Below are positions 1-8,006 of a stretch of 64,000 nt of DNA, one piece after another. Within the stretch, counting starts at the first letter, position 1; every line of letters starts with the position of its first letter. The translations under genes and the position numbers were made by a program. The notes under the pieces were generated by a model. The model searched no databases, was not told where the DNA came from, and saw only the letters and a program-made list of their open reading frames with translations. Source of the stretch: Chryseobacterium wanjuense (GTDB taxonomy: Bacteria; Bacteroidota; Bacteroidia; Flavobacteriales; Weeksellaceae); the NCBI RefSeq assembly GCF_900111495.1, contig NZ_FOIU01000001.1, positions 434,001 through 498,000 on the forward strand, given 5' to 3'.

Positions 1-1
1 T

Positions 2-214
2 CCTCCGTATTCAAAAACAGGAACGACGCACAGTGTCTGGAATTCGTATGATTCGCACATTCCGTTGATTTTTATGGGTTGGGGAATTCAGCATGGGGAA
101 AGCAATAAACCTTACTTCATGACGGATATTGCGCCAACAGTTTCTTCATTGTTAAAAATTCAGTTCCCAAGTGGAAATGTTGGAAATCCGATCACGGAAG
201 CTATTGGAAAATAA
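2..214 (+). CDS. Alkaline phosphatase PafA-like protein, C-terminal end (partial)
   Basis: The gene enters from the left edge; 70 codons remain before the TAA at 212-214. The fragment has GTTHS near its start and YDSHIPLIFMGWGI soon after. In the alkaline phosphatase superfamily (PafA / nucleotide pyrophosphatase type) such late histidines belong to the bimetal site, and the family ends with a segment like YFMTDIAPTVSSLL. The protein is probably exported and hydrolyses phosphate monoesters, but the nucleophile and signal peptide lie outside the window, so the exact subtype is inferred. A strong terminator follows directly. Confidence 0.72.
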   Translation, partial: PPYSKTGTTHSVWNSYDSHIPLIFMGWGIQHGESNKPYFMTDIAPTVSSLLKIQFPSGNVGNPITEAIGK

Positions 215-235
215 GTAATTAAGCTATTGAAATAT

Positions 236-268
236 AAATCCTTAACCGAAAAAGTTAAGGATTTTTTT
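236..268 (+). terminator. Rho-independent terminator after the phosphatase gene
   Basis: An 11-bp perfect stem (236-246 with 254-264) closes a 7-nt loop and runs into seven T residues. It separates the phosphatase from the convergent Crp/Fnr gene. Confidence 0.85.
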
Positions 269-283
269 AGGGTTAAATTTTAA

Positions 284-880
284 TTAAATATAAATCTTAC
301 TGTTATCAATTTTCACCAGATTCTGTTTTTCCATTTTCTTAATGGTTCTGATGACGGTTTCTATCCTTAGTCCTGTAAGCGAAGCCAATTGCTGTCTTGT
401 ATAAGGGATGAGAAAAGAAAATTTTTCTTTAAATCCGAAATGAGCCTTTACGTGATTCATGATAAGATGCAATTTAGTTAAAGGGTCTTTAAAAGAAAAC
501 GGGGCAGAAACGATATAGCGGTAATGCATACGATCTGCGGTATAAGAATACATATTGAGGATGAGTTCGGGATTTTTTAGGACAAGTTCGATTAATCTCT
601 TCTTTTCAAGTTTTATAACGCTGCAGTCGGTAACTGCAATTGCATTGACGGCGTAGTTTTTATTGTTAAAAAGATACGTTTCGGCGACACAATGACCATC
701 AAAAGGAATCCCGTGGATAAACTCTTTGCCGTCTTCCAGGAAACTGCTGAGCTTTACCGTACCAGATTTTATCTGAAAGTAATATTTCGGAATGCTTCCT
801 TCTTCAAAAATAAACTCACCGGAGTTATAATTTTGAAGTTCTGCTCCGTGGGAAAACAACAGGTTTTCACTGATGATCAT
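284..880 (-). CDS. Crp/Fnr family transcriptional regulator
   Basis: 198 residues, the usual length for the family. Residues about 15-105 form a cyclic-nucleotide-binding-like beta roll (GEFIFEEGSIPKYYFQIKSG, then the LEDGKEF turn). Residues about 145-195 form a Crp-type winged helix with recognition segment TRQQLASLTGLRIETVIRTI. There is no cysteine cluster of the Fnr type, so an Fe-S oxygen sensor is unlikely. The ligand and target genes cannot be read from sequence. It is monocistronic, convergent with the phosphatase gene, and separated from the TPR gene upstream by about 125 bp. Confidence 0.88.
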   Translation of the reverse strand: MIISENLLFSHGAELQNYNSGEFIFEEGSIPKYYFQIKSGTVKLSSFLEDGKEFIHGIPFDGHCVAETYLFNNKNYAVNAIAVTDCSVIKLEKKRLIELVLKNPELILNMYSYTADRMHYRYIVSAPFSFKDPLTKLHLIMNHVKAHFGFKEKFSFLIPYTRQQLASLTGLRIETVIRTIKKMEKQNLVKIDNSKIYI

Positions 881-1004
881 ATTTTCTTAGTATTTATTTG
901 ATATAAAATTAACAAATAAACGGATTGCTTGGAAATTAATAAGTACCACATAGATGCCCCAGAAGCGCTTTAGCTGTGGGAATTTATGTGGGATAACTCT
1001 AAAA

Positions 1005-2135
1005 TTACGAGCGGATCATTTGCTGGATTTCTTTATGATACTTTTTATTTTCTTTTCTGATCTTAAAAATAAGAATCAAAAGTATAGCAATAACTAAAGT
1101 TCCGAAGCCTATCACCGAAGCTATTAAATAATAATGACGTCTTTTGAGCTCTTCACTTTTCAAAAATGTTTCCTTATTGTGATTGTCGATGGACTGGTTG
1201 ATGGAGTTTAGCTCATTCTGTGTTCTTTGAAAGTGCATTTCAAAATACTTTTTGTTGTACACCTGATATAGGTTCTGATTTCCCATCGCCAGGTAATTGT
1301 CGGCCATTTCTTTATAAATTCCTTCATTAAGGATAAGATCGCCGGTATTTTTACAAAGATTTTCTGCTTTTATCAAAAGATTTAAAGCCATTTGATGTTC
1401 TCGCTTTTGTTTATACAGTTCAGACATTCCCTTTAATGCAAAGGCTTCAAGGCTTTTTGCCTGGTTTTCCTGAGCATAATGAATGGATTGTAAGAAAGCC
1501 TGTTCCGCCTTATCGTTCTGATTTAGATTAAGATAGCAATAGCCGATATTGTAATAAACCACGCTCATATTGGCATATGTCGACTTTTTCTGACCTATTT
1601 TTTCGAAATGTTCTACGGATTTTAAAAATTTTTCAAGGGCAATTTCAGAATTCGATTGGCTTTTGTAGATCATCCCCCGAATCGCATTGATTCTGGCAGT
1701 TTCGAAATGTTTTTCACGGGTATCGTCCGGAAGTTTTGATAAATATTGATCTGCTTCATCCAGTGTTTCAAGACTTTTGCTGAACAATTCCATTTGCTGG
1801 TACTGTATCGCCACCGAAACCAGAACTGTGGTCTGGGTTTTCGGATCATTCGTTTTCTGGGCAAGTTCTTTCGCTTTTAAAATATATTTCAAAGAGATGT
1901 CAAAGTCTCTTTTTGCAATATTCGCCGTTGAAAGCAGCAGATAGATTGCGATTAATTTTTTGACGTCTTTTTCTTTTTTAAGTAAGCTTTTGCCAATATT
2001 GATGGCCTTTTCGGGATTATCGTAGATTTCCAGCTGTGCTTTTTTCATCAAAGAATCATCAGAAATTTTCTGCCCGGAAAATGAATTCTGGAAACCTAAA
2101 AATAAGAGTAATATTAATTTTATAATAAATTTCAT
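1005..2135 (-). CDS. TPR protein with C-terminal membrane helix, truncated relative of the upstream TPR/AraC regulator
   Basis: 376 residues. An N-terminal signal peptide (to about residue 20) leads into TPR-like helical pairs covering about 30-310, then one membrane helix (about 336-357) and a short basic tail ending KEIQQMIRS. This is the plan of the neighbouring 530-residue regulator up to and including its membrane helix, but the DNA-binding domain is absent. The start codon overlaps the stop of the upstream gene (ATGA), so the two are translationally coupled. A role as partner or modulator of the full-length regulator is an inference. Confidence 0.75.
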   Translation of the reverse strand: MKFIIKLILLLFLGFQNSFSGQKISDDSLMKKAQLEIYDNPEKAINIGKSLLKKEKDVKKLIAIYLLLSTANIAKRDFDISLKYILKAKELAQKTNDPKTQTTVLVSVAIQYQQMELFSKSLETLDEADQYLSKLPDDTREKHFETARINAIRGMIYKSQSNSEIALEKFLKSVEHFEKIGQKKSTYANMSVVYYNIGYCYLNLNQNDKAEQAFLQSIHYAQENQAKSLEAFALKGMSELYKQKREHQMALNLLIKAENLCKNTGDLILNEGIYKEMADNYLAMGNQNLYQVYNKKYFEMHFQRTQNELNSINQSIDNHNKETFLKSEELKRRHYYLIASVIGFGTLVIAILLILIFKIRKENKKYHKEIQQMIRS

Positions 2136-3724
2136 GACGTTCTGCTTTTGCTGATTTCCTGAATATAAGCGTTGGGAGACATCCCTGTCACCGATTTAAA
2201 AATAGTCGTAAACGCGCTGTGAGAGGAGAATCCGGAGTATTCTGCGAGATAACTTACTTTATAATTAAGATAAGTCGGATCTGTTTTCAATAAATGCGCG
2301 ATGTGATTAATTCTCAATTCATTAATATATCCGTTAAAATTCTTCCCTTTGTTATTATTAATAACTTCAGAGAGGTATTTTGTGTTCACGCCCATTTGTG
2401 TGGAAAGCATTGAAAGCGACATATTTTTGCTTAAAAATTGGTCAGTTTCTTCCCATTGTTCAAGTTTTTGAAGAATTTCGTCTTCTTTTTCCTTTGATAT
2501 TTTGTTGGAATCTTTTTCTGTGCTTTTATCAATGCTTAGAATTTCTTCCTTTTTGGGAACATCAGTATGTAACGGAATTGTTTTCTTACGTGTTTTCTGT
2601 TTTTCAAAAAATTCGAACTGCTTTTTTAGATCTTTTCTTTTTGTTTTTAAAGCTAAAAAATAAATAATCAAACCAATGATAATCAATGAAAAAACTGAAG
2701 CAATAATCCAGAAACGTTTTAATTGATTTTGTTTTTGGAACTCAATGTTTTTGTTCTGGGAACTTTCAACAAGTTTTACGATATACCGGATACCTTCTTT
2801 GGTGCTGGAATCTATTTTTGCTGTGTTTTCGCTGTACAGTTTATAGTATTCATGATACTTTTCGTCGTTATGAAGAGCAAAATAATTTTTGGATAATGAT
2901 TCGTAAATTTTCGTTTTTAATGTATTAAATGGCAGATTTTCAATGTTGGCAAGACCTTTTTCCAGTTGTTGGATAGAAGAATGATAATCACCTTTTATGA
3001 AATAATAACGCGAAAAATTTTCATAAGCCAGTGCCAATAAAAAAGGTTGGTTTTCTTCTTTTTCAAGCTTTAAAATGACATTTTCGATTATTTTTCTGGC
3101 TTCGGAAGTTTTATTTTTTTTTAATAAATAGGAAGAACGGAAGATATTATTTTCAATGGCGATGATTTTATTTTCTTCATTGTGATAATCTATGTATTGA
3201 TCACTTTTATTAAGATTTTCCAGCATAGAAATATGGTTTCTGCTGATTCCAAAGTTCAGAGCCTGAAGCTGATATAGTTTGGCAACAGTGATCCGCATTT
3301 TTTTGTCTTCACTTTTTAACAGCTTCGGATCCGACAAAAGATTAGAGATAATTCTCTGAGACTGATTGTACAGATCCAGATTCTGATACTGATCTGCAAG
3401 ATTGTAATCTCCAAACGTCTGCATAAAGTAGGAAAGCCTTTTGTCTTCATCGGGTTCTTCCTTTTGCGTGGAGATATTGACAGACTGTACATAATCGCCT
3501 TTCATGGCATAAGCCTGAGAAATGATATTCCGTAAAACGATTTTGTGCTCAATGTTTTTGTCGCTGTTCAGGATGCTTAAAGAATAATTGATACAGTCAT
3601 CAGGATTTTGATATAATTTCTGAAAAGCCTTGTCTGCCAAAATGCTGAAGTCGGGGCTGGACTGTGCGCTCAGGAAAGCCGAACACAATAAAAAGAATAT
3701 GATCTGAATGTTTTTTTTGGGCAT
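2132..3724 (-). CDS. Membrane-anchored TPR sensor with AraC-type DNA-binding domain
   Basis: 530 residues from the ATG at 3724, chosen because MPKKNIQIIFFLLCSAFL gives a clean signal peptide; an ATG further out adds a charged tail. TPR-like repeats cover about 25-330, one membrane helix lies near 350-370, then a charged linker and an AraC helix-turn-helix pair (about 425-525, with YLAEYSGFSSHSAFTTIFK and a final GMSPNAYIQE). This one-protein architecture, periplasmic TPR sensor to cytoplasmic AraC domain, is common in flavobacteria. It heads a two-gene operon with the TPR protein downstream. Confidence 0.85.
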   Translation of the reverse strand: MPKKNIQIIFFLLCSAFLSAQSSPDFSILADKAFQKLYQNPDDCINYSLSILNSDKNIEHKIVLRNIISQAYAMKGDYVQSVNISTQKEEPDEDKRLSYFMQTFGDYNLADQYQNLDLYNQSQRIISNLLSDPKLLKSEDKKMRITVAKLYQLQALNFGISRNHISMLENLNKSDQYIDYHNEENKIIAIENNIFRSSYLLKKNKTSEARKIIENVILKLEKEENQPFLLALAYENFSRYYFIKGDYHSSIQQLEKGLANIENLPFNTLKTKIYESLSKNYFALHNDEKYHEYYKLYSENTAKIDSSTKEGIRYIVKLVESSQNKNIEFQKQNQLKRFWIIASVFSLIIIGLIIYFLALKTKRKDLKKQFEFFEKQKTRKKTIPLHTDVPKKEEILSIDKSTEKDSNKISKEKEDEILQKLEQWEETDQFLSKNMSLSMLSTQMGVNTKYLSEVINNNKGKNFNGYINELRINHIAHLLKTDPTYLNYKVSYLAEYSGFSSHSAFTTIFKSVTGMSPNAYIQEISKSRTS

Positions 3725-3934
3725 TTCTTTTTTCAAAAAAATGTTTTTAGGTTGATTTTTTTTAGCCTTCTTACAATCTGTCCTCAAAGTAGAATTTTTA
3801 TATAGTATTGGTTTTTAATTATTTAAATTTTTAATTCTTTTAAATTTCACGAATTCTGTAAGTCAAAAGCTTTTTAAAAGGTAAATATAATATTAATATT
3901 GTTTCCACCAATTCAAAATATTAATCCAAGGAAT

Positions 3935-5254
3935 ATGAAAAACATTTACAAAATTTCACTAAAAGTATTGGCCGCTTATTTCTTGTTTAATTGTTTTTAT
4001 TCAAATGCACAATTAACGGTAATGGCAGTAGGAAATTATACGGTAGGAGGTGTATCTGACAATGGCGTGGTAAGTATGCATACCGGTGGTGGCGGAATTT
4101 TCAAATGGGATGCGGTGAACGGACTGGTTTCTATCGGTTCCTTAACCAATGGTTATCCACAAGCCGGAAGAACATTGGTCTCAAACGACGGAATGAAGAT
4201 CGGTTCTACCATGACGAACGGAGCCACCAATTTTAATGAAATATCAACTTATGACGTAGCAACTTCCACCTGGACGAATCAGGGAGGTTTGGTTTCTACG
4301 GGCTGGGACGGAAGTGTAAGCTCAACCTGGGGAATGACACCTGCCGGAAATACATTGGTAGGACTGGGTTGGCTGACAGGAGCCACAGCTCACGCCGTAA
4401 AATGGACACCGCAAGGTGGAGTAGTAGATCTTGGAAGCATGGTGGCGGAAAGAAGTTCCAGAGCCAATGCAGTGAACACAGACGGAACAGTGATTGTAGG
4501 CTGGCAAGACGAGATTGACGGTACAAGAAGCGGCGCAAAATGGGTAAATGGCGTCGAAAGCTTCATTACGGATACCAGCGGAAATAATGTAGGCGAAGCA
4601 GGAGCTGTTTCTGCCGACGGAAATACAATAATAGGATCGGCAATGCCCAATCCATACGTCTGGAACAGTACTTCCGGACTTACATACATAATACATCCAA
4701 ATTCCTCTGCCTTCTTCAGAGGAGGAGCAACGGGGATTTCTGCTGACGGCGGAACGGTTATTGGCTTTTTTAGACCATTCCCGGGACCTCCGATGGCTGG
4801 AGAAGGCTTTATATGGACGATGGCAGGAGGACGTGTTAATTTAAATGATTTCTCAGTTAGTTTAGGAATTGCTACAAACGGAGTGACTATGTCTCTTCCG
4901 TTGGCAATTTCCCAGGATGGAAAAAAAATCGCCGGTATTGGAACCAATTCTTCCGGTCAGGTGGTGGCTTTTTATCTTGATCTTACACAATATCTGTCTG
5001 CAAATGATATTGTTAAGGCTGAACACGACATATCAATATATCCAAACCCTGTAAAGGACATTCTTTACATTAAAAAAGGAAAAGAAAAAATAGAAAAAGC
5101 TGAAATTTATAATATGGTCGGTCAAAAGGTAAGGACGTTCTCATCTGTTGAGAGTCAGATCGATGTATCGTCTTTATCAAAGGGAAATTATGTGTTAAAT
5201 TTATTATTTGTGAAAGGGGAAGTTTCACAGAGTTTTACATTCATTAGACAATAA
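3935..5254 (+). CDS. Secreted HAF-repeat protein with T9SS type A sorting domain
   Basis: 439 residues from the ATG at 3935, which is followed by a signal peptide ending SNAQ; a TTG further upstream gives no signal at its N-terminus. Residues about 25-350 carry repeated units of the form A-x-G-x-S-x-D-G-x-x-I-x-G (for example SADGNTIIGSA and SADGGTVIGFF), typical of HAF/extracellular beta-propeller repeats. The last 75 residues are a T9SS type A sorting domain, with ISIYPNPVKD and a closing GNYVLNLL strand. It should be exported by the type IX system and attached to, or released from, the surface. The ligand is unknown. Confidence 0.85.
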   Translation: MKNIYKISLKVLAAYFLFNCFYSNAQLTVMAVGNYTVGGVSDNGVVSMHTGGGGIFKWDAVNGLVSIGSLTNGYPQAGRTLVSNDGMKIGSTMTNGATNFNEISTYDVATSTWTNQGGLVSTGWDGSVSSTWGMTPAGNTLVGLGWLTGATAHAVKWTPQGGVVDLGSMVAERSSRANAVNTDGTVIVGWQDEIDGTRSGAKWVNGVESFITDTSGNNVGEAGAVSADGNTIIGSAMPNPYVWNSTSGLTYIIHPNSSAFFRGGATGISADGGTVIGFFRPFPGPPMAGEGFIWTMAGGRVNLNDFSVSLGIATNGVTMSLPLAISQDGKKIAGIGTNSSGQVVAFYLDLTQYLSANDIVKAEHDISIYPNPVKDILYIKKGKEKIEKAEIYNMVGQKVRTFSSVESQIDVSSLSKGNYVLNLLFVKGEVSQSFTFIRQ

Positions 5255-5299
5255 AGAATAAAATTAGGCAATACACACTTAAATGAACCCAGACCAATA

Positions 5300-5325
5300 A
5301 ACCCGCAGAATTTCTGCGGGTTTTC
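5300..5325 (+). terminator. Rho-independent terminator
   Basis: Ten-base GC-rich arms (5300-5309 and 5313-5322) around a 3-nt loop are followed by four T residues. It lies between the HAF-repeat gene and the convergent secreted-protein gene. Confidence 0.85.
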
Positions 5326-5361
5326 CAGTTAAAATGAATAGTGATGAAATATGGGTTTATT

Positions 5362-6153
5362 TTATTTTACGGGTGTTGCTCTTATTTGTATTTGGTCGGC
5401 CGTTCCTTCTCCAAATATGAGTGTATAGCCTTGATCGCTGGCGCCGCCGCCTTTTAGGGCTACCGTATAATTTCCGGCTGGCAAGGTCAGAATACTGCGT
5501 GGAGTCATGTAATAGTAGCCTCCAATCACATTTCCGTTGACGCTGGCTGTGTTGGTATAGGATTGTGAACAGCTTCCAAATTGCGAATCTGTGGGGATTC
5601 CTGCCGGTGCACTGGTGAAAACAAAAAAGGTTTTGGCCAGTTTTGCAGAACTATCAGTTAATGGCGACCCGTTTTGGGTAAAAGTTGCGGATATATTAGC
5701 ATTAAATTCAACAATGGATTCTCTGTCGAGCGTAAATGTTGGCAGAGTAATTAAAGTTGTTTCTGCATAAGTACTGGCATCCGGTACAATAAGACTTCTC
5801 GCTGAAAGTTGATCTGTAATGGTTCCTCCCGTAAGCATTCTTACTTCCCGCGAGGTAGATTTTCTCATCCATTTGGTTCCGTCATTGTAATATTCTCCGG
5901 GATAGACTGCATTGGTAGCGGAAGAAGTATTGGTGGCGGTATTATACACCGTCATTCCTGCAATATGGGTGGAAATAGGGGCTGGGTTGTTGGTGGCTGT
6001 GAGTGCAACTCTTGGAAGTATTAAACCTTTATTGGTGCTGCTTAGCTCTAAAACGGCATTGGTATTAGGTGATGAAATACCTATCCCTATCTGTGCAAAT
6101 AAAATTGAATGAAACAGCACAAATACTAAAAAAAGTAAAGTAATTTTTCTCAT
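5362..6153 (-). CDS. Secreted flavobacterial protein of unknown function
   Basis: 263 residues from the ATG at 6153, where MRKITLLFLVFVLF begins a signal peptide ending LFAQ; a longer start adds nine residues in front. The mature N-terminus reads IGIGISSPNTNAVLELSSTN then KGLILPRVAL, a motif shared by many exported Bacteroidota proteins and by the gene at 49368-50297. The C-terminal half (about 115-263) is beta-rich and resembles a jelly-roll head, but no domain name can be assigned with confidence. No T9SS sorting domain is visible. A TAATTTTG element at 6178-6185 (minus strand) lies a suitable distance upstream. Confidence 0.7.
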   Translation of the reverse strand: MRKITLLFLVFVLFHSILFAQIGIGISSPNTNAVLELSSTNKGLILPRVALTATNNPAPISTHIAGMTVYNTATNTSSATNAVYPGEYYNDGTKWMRKSTSREVRMLTGGTITDQLSARSLIVPDASTYAETTLITLPTFTLDRESIVEFNANISATFTQNGSPLTDSSAKLAKTFFVFTSAPAGIPTDSQFGSCSQSYTNTASVNGNVIGGYYYMTPRSILTLPAGNYTVALKGGGASDQGYTLIFGEGTADQIQIRATPVK

Positions 6154-6411
6154 ACACTTATTAATTATGTTTGGTGGCAAAATTATAAAATATTTCTCTA
6201 ATTATTGATTTCAATATAGTTGGTTTGATTGATTTTTTAAATTGTAGTTATTTATTTGTGTATTTTATTGTTAATTTAATAATTTTTACTAATATTTTTT
6301 TCTTTAACATTAAATAATTAATAAAAATTTTATTAGAAAAAATATAAATCTCTATGTTTTGATTATTACATATTAAAAAGAGGATAATAATTTTTTTTAA
6401 AGATTAGGCAT
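6154..6411. other. AT-rich intergenic stretch
   Basis: About 260 bp of very AT-rich sequence between the secreted-protein gene's 5' end and the barstar terminator. It holds the promoter-like TAATTTTG for the secreted protein (minus strand, 6178-6185). No reading frame or structured element was recognised. Confidence 0.5.
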
Positions 6412-6438
6412 AAAAAAACTGCTTAAAAAAAGCAGTTT
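6412..6438 (-). terminator. Terminator of the barnase-barstar operon
   Basis: A 9-bp stem (6416-6424 with 6430-6438) is followed on the minus strand by seven T residues. It lies just after the barstar stop codon and closes the operon. Confidence 0.82.
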
Positions 6439-6443
6439 ATATT

Positions 6444-6743
6444 TTAGTCGATTTCTTCTTCGTCATCATCATATTGTTCGAGAAAATAGGTGAACGTGAA
6501 ATCTTCCAGCTCTTCTTCCGCATCTTCAAGAGTGGTCAGAAGATCTTCAAAAATCTCAAGCTGATCGACGGTCATGTTTACAAACTCTAGATGCAGCGGC
6601 ATTTCCAGATCACCTGTAAGTACATCATAAAGTGCATCCAGATTTTCTCCGAAATGTTCAGGAAGCGGAAGCTTTTCTTTTAATTGGGCATAAAAGTCTT
6701 CATAATCTCCTATGTCCGTGAAATCTATATATATTGTTTTCAT
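6444..6743 (-). CDS. Barstar family ribonuclease inhibitor
   Basis: 99 residues, close to the 90 of barstar. The diagnostic segment FGENLDALYDVLTGDLEMPL (about residues 31-50) matches the barstar helix that plugs the barnase active site, including the Asp-rich face. The C-terminal tail is strongly acidic (EQYDDDEEEID), as expected for a mimic of RNA. It has no signal peptide, so it acts in the cytoplasm, protecting the cell from the barnase encoded two genes upstream. Its ATG overlaps the stop codon of the archaemetzincin-like gene (ATGA), so the genes are co-translated. Confidence 0.92.
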   Translation of the reverse strand: MKTIYIDFTDIGDYEDFYAQLKEKLPLPEHFGENLDALYDVLTGDLEMPLHLEFVNMTVDQLEIFEDLLTTLEDAEEELEDFTFTYFLEQYDDDEEEID

Positions 6744-7357
6744 ATTGTATTGAATTTCCAGTTTTTATTAATTAAAATTTCTTTACATTTTTCGCAAAAG
6801 TCAACTTCTTCATTTGTCGGGTTTTTACCTTCGGCATCTCTCATGAAGCATTTTTTTTCAGGGCAATGTTTTAATCCTTGAGTATGACCCAATTCATGAA
6901 TGGCTATTTTGAAAAACTGCTCATTAGAATTTTCTTTATTTAATCTAAAGCTAGAGGCAACACATGCCTTACCAGGTCTGAAGCCTAAGCCCATCACCCC
7001 AAAATCTTTGACTTTTCCTTTGGTGACACTGATGTCTTTGGAGGTTAAAGCAAGGGTGACAAAACCATTTTTTGTTCTTTTATCTAAAAATTTAATGATA
7101 GAGTCTGCTCTGTATCGATTTCTGTCTTTGTAATAAGCATTTGTCGGAAAATCAATGGGTTGTAAGATTTTCACATTAGGGTAAACCTTTTTGATCTCGT
7201 TGGTTACAAACTGTACGTTTTCCGGCTTTATATCTTTAAAAGGTTGTACTAAAATGACAATTGTAGCTTTTTCCTTAATTTTTTCCTGTTGTTTTTCTGA
7301 ACATGAAAAAAGGAAGGTTAAACAAACAAAAAACAGAATGAAATTATTTACTTTCAT
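6740..7357 (-). CDS. Archaemetzincin-like zinc metalloprotease lipoprotein
   Basis: 205 residues. A lipoprotein signal with lipobox LFSC puts the mature protein in an outer or periplasmic membrane. Near the C-terminus is HELGHTQGLKH, then C-x4-C, F-M, 15 residues, and C-x2-C. That is the archaemetzincin signature (HExxHxxGxxH plus a four-cysteine second zinc site), with 15 rather than the usual 17 residues before the last CxxC. It sits between barnase and barstar in one operon, overlapping barstar by 4 nt. Known archaemetzincins have no well-defined physiological substrate; a role with the RNase is inference. Confidence 0.82.
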   Translation of the reverse strand: MKVNNFILFFVCLTFLFSCSEKQQEKIKEKATIVILVQPFKDIKPENVQFVTNEIKKVYPNVKILQPIDFPTNAYYKDRNRYRADSIIKFLDKRTKNGFVTLALTSKDISVTKGKVKDFGVMGLGFRPGKACVASSFRLNKENSNEQFFKIAIHELGHTQGLKHCPEKKCFMRDAEGKNPTNEEVDFCEKCKEILINKNWKFNTI

Positions 7358-7364
7358 GTTTCTA

Positions 7365-7399
7365 GAGATTGCTTCTTCGCTCCGCTCATCGCAATGACC
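7365..7399. repeat. Short palindromic repeat of the GAGATTGCTTC...CGCAATGAC family
   Basis: GAGATTGCTTC (7365-7375) and CGCAATGAC (7390-7398) flank a short GC-richer centre. Related copies lie at about 24898-24960, 62197-62229 and 62315-62344. This copy lies inside an operon, in the 45-bp gap between the barnase and archaemetzincin-like genes. Confidence 0.6.
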
Positions 7400-7402
7400 A
7401 GG

Positions 7403-7918
7403 CTACTGCTTTTCAAAGCTCTTGTAATGATTTTTAGTAAGATAAACATCACCGTTTTTCGTAAAAATAATCCGGTCGGCATTTCTGTTTCCACAGTTGT
7501 AATTGACATCGGCTTCAAAATAATTCTCTCCTTTCGGTAATGTTCCTTCTCTGTTGCTGAACTTGTCTCCACCGATCGCTTTGCCGGGCAAAACGTCACA
7601 AAGATTTCCTTTTGAAGGATTCCAGCCCAGCTCTCTGGCTTTATTTTTTGTAATATAATAATCAGGAAGCTTGTGGTTTTGTTTTACATAATTGATCACT
7701 GTTTTTTCTTCCGTTAATTGATCAATGCGTTGTTGATCCGAATATTTGGGATCGGGTGTTCCGTCAGGAAGTTCTCCCGGAGCATGGTATCTCGGGCGGC
7801 TGTCAATGGTACTATTTTCTTTTTTATCAGCGATAAAATTATTATAAATATACATTACCGACATCCCGAAAAGAAGCCCTAAACAAATGAAAAACAGAGA
7901 TCTTTTTTTACTGTTCAT
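7403..7918 (-). CDS. Barnase family guanyl-specific ribonuclease with N-terminal export anchor
   Basis: 171 residues from the ATG at 7918. Residues about 8-28 are a signal anchor; the rest is a barnase domain. KLPDYYITKNKARELGW and the KGNLCDVLPGKAIGGDKFSN segment match barnase almost position for position. The catalytic set falls at Glu135, Arg145, Arg149 and His164, with the same spacing as Glu73, Arg83, Arg87 and His102 of barnase, so the enzyme should cut RNA after G. Extra cysteines in the domain could form a disulfide. It is the first gene of an operon ending in barstar. Defence, competition or nutrient scavenging are possible roles. Confidence 0.93.
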   Translation of the reverse strand: MNSKKRSLFFICLGLLFGMSVMYIYNNFIADKKENSTIDSRPRYHAPGELPDGTPDPKYSDQQRIDQLTEEKTVINYVKQNHKLPDYYITKNKARELGWNPSKGNLCDVLPGKAIGGDKFSNREGTLPKGENYFEADVNYNCGNRNADRIIFTKNGDVYLTKNHYKSFEKQ

Positions 7919-7930
7919 GATTATCAATTT

Positions 7931-8002
7931 AAAAATGTATCAATGTAACAGTCTAGCAATTAAAACATCATTGATAAACTATTACATTGTTAAATTGTTA
8001 TA
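7931..8002. repeat. Simple-motif inverted block upstream of barnase
   Basis: Composed of short variants of GTAACAAT / CTAGCAAT followed by their complements (ATTACATTGTTAAATTGTTA). Two close relatives lie at 14671-14742 and 17297-17370. It fills the gap between nadE and the barnase start codon. Confidence 0.6.
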
Positions 8003-8006
8003 TTTA

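Noticed and set aside
4390..4947. Long open frame opposite the HAF-repeat gene (about 185 codons), plus two shorter ones there
   Set aside because: They lie antisense to a strong secreted-protein gene, have no recognisable motif, and their composition follows the repeats of the sense gene.
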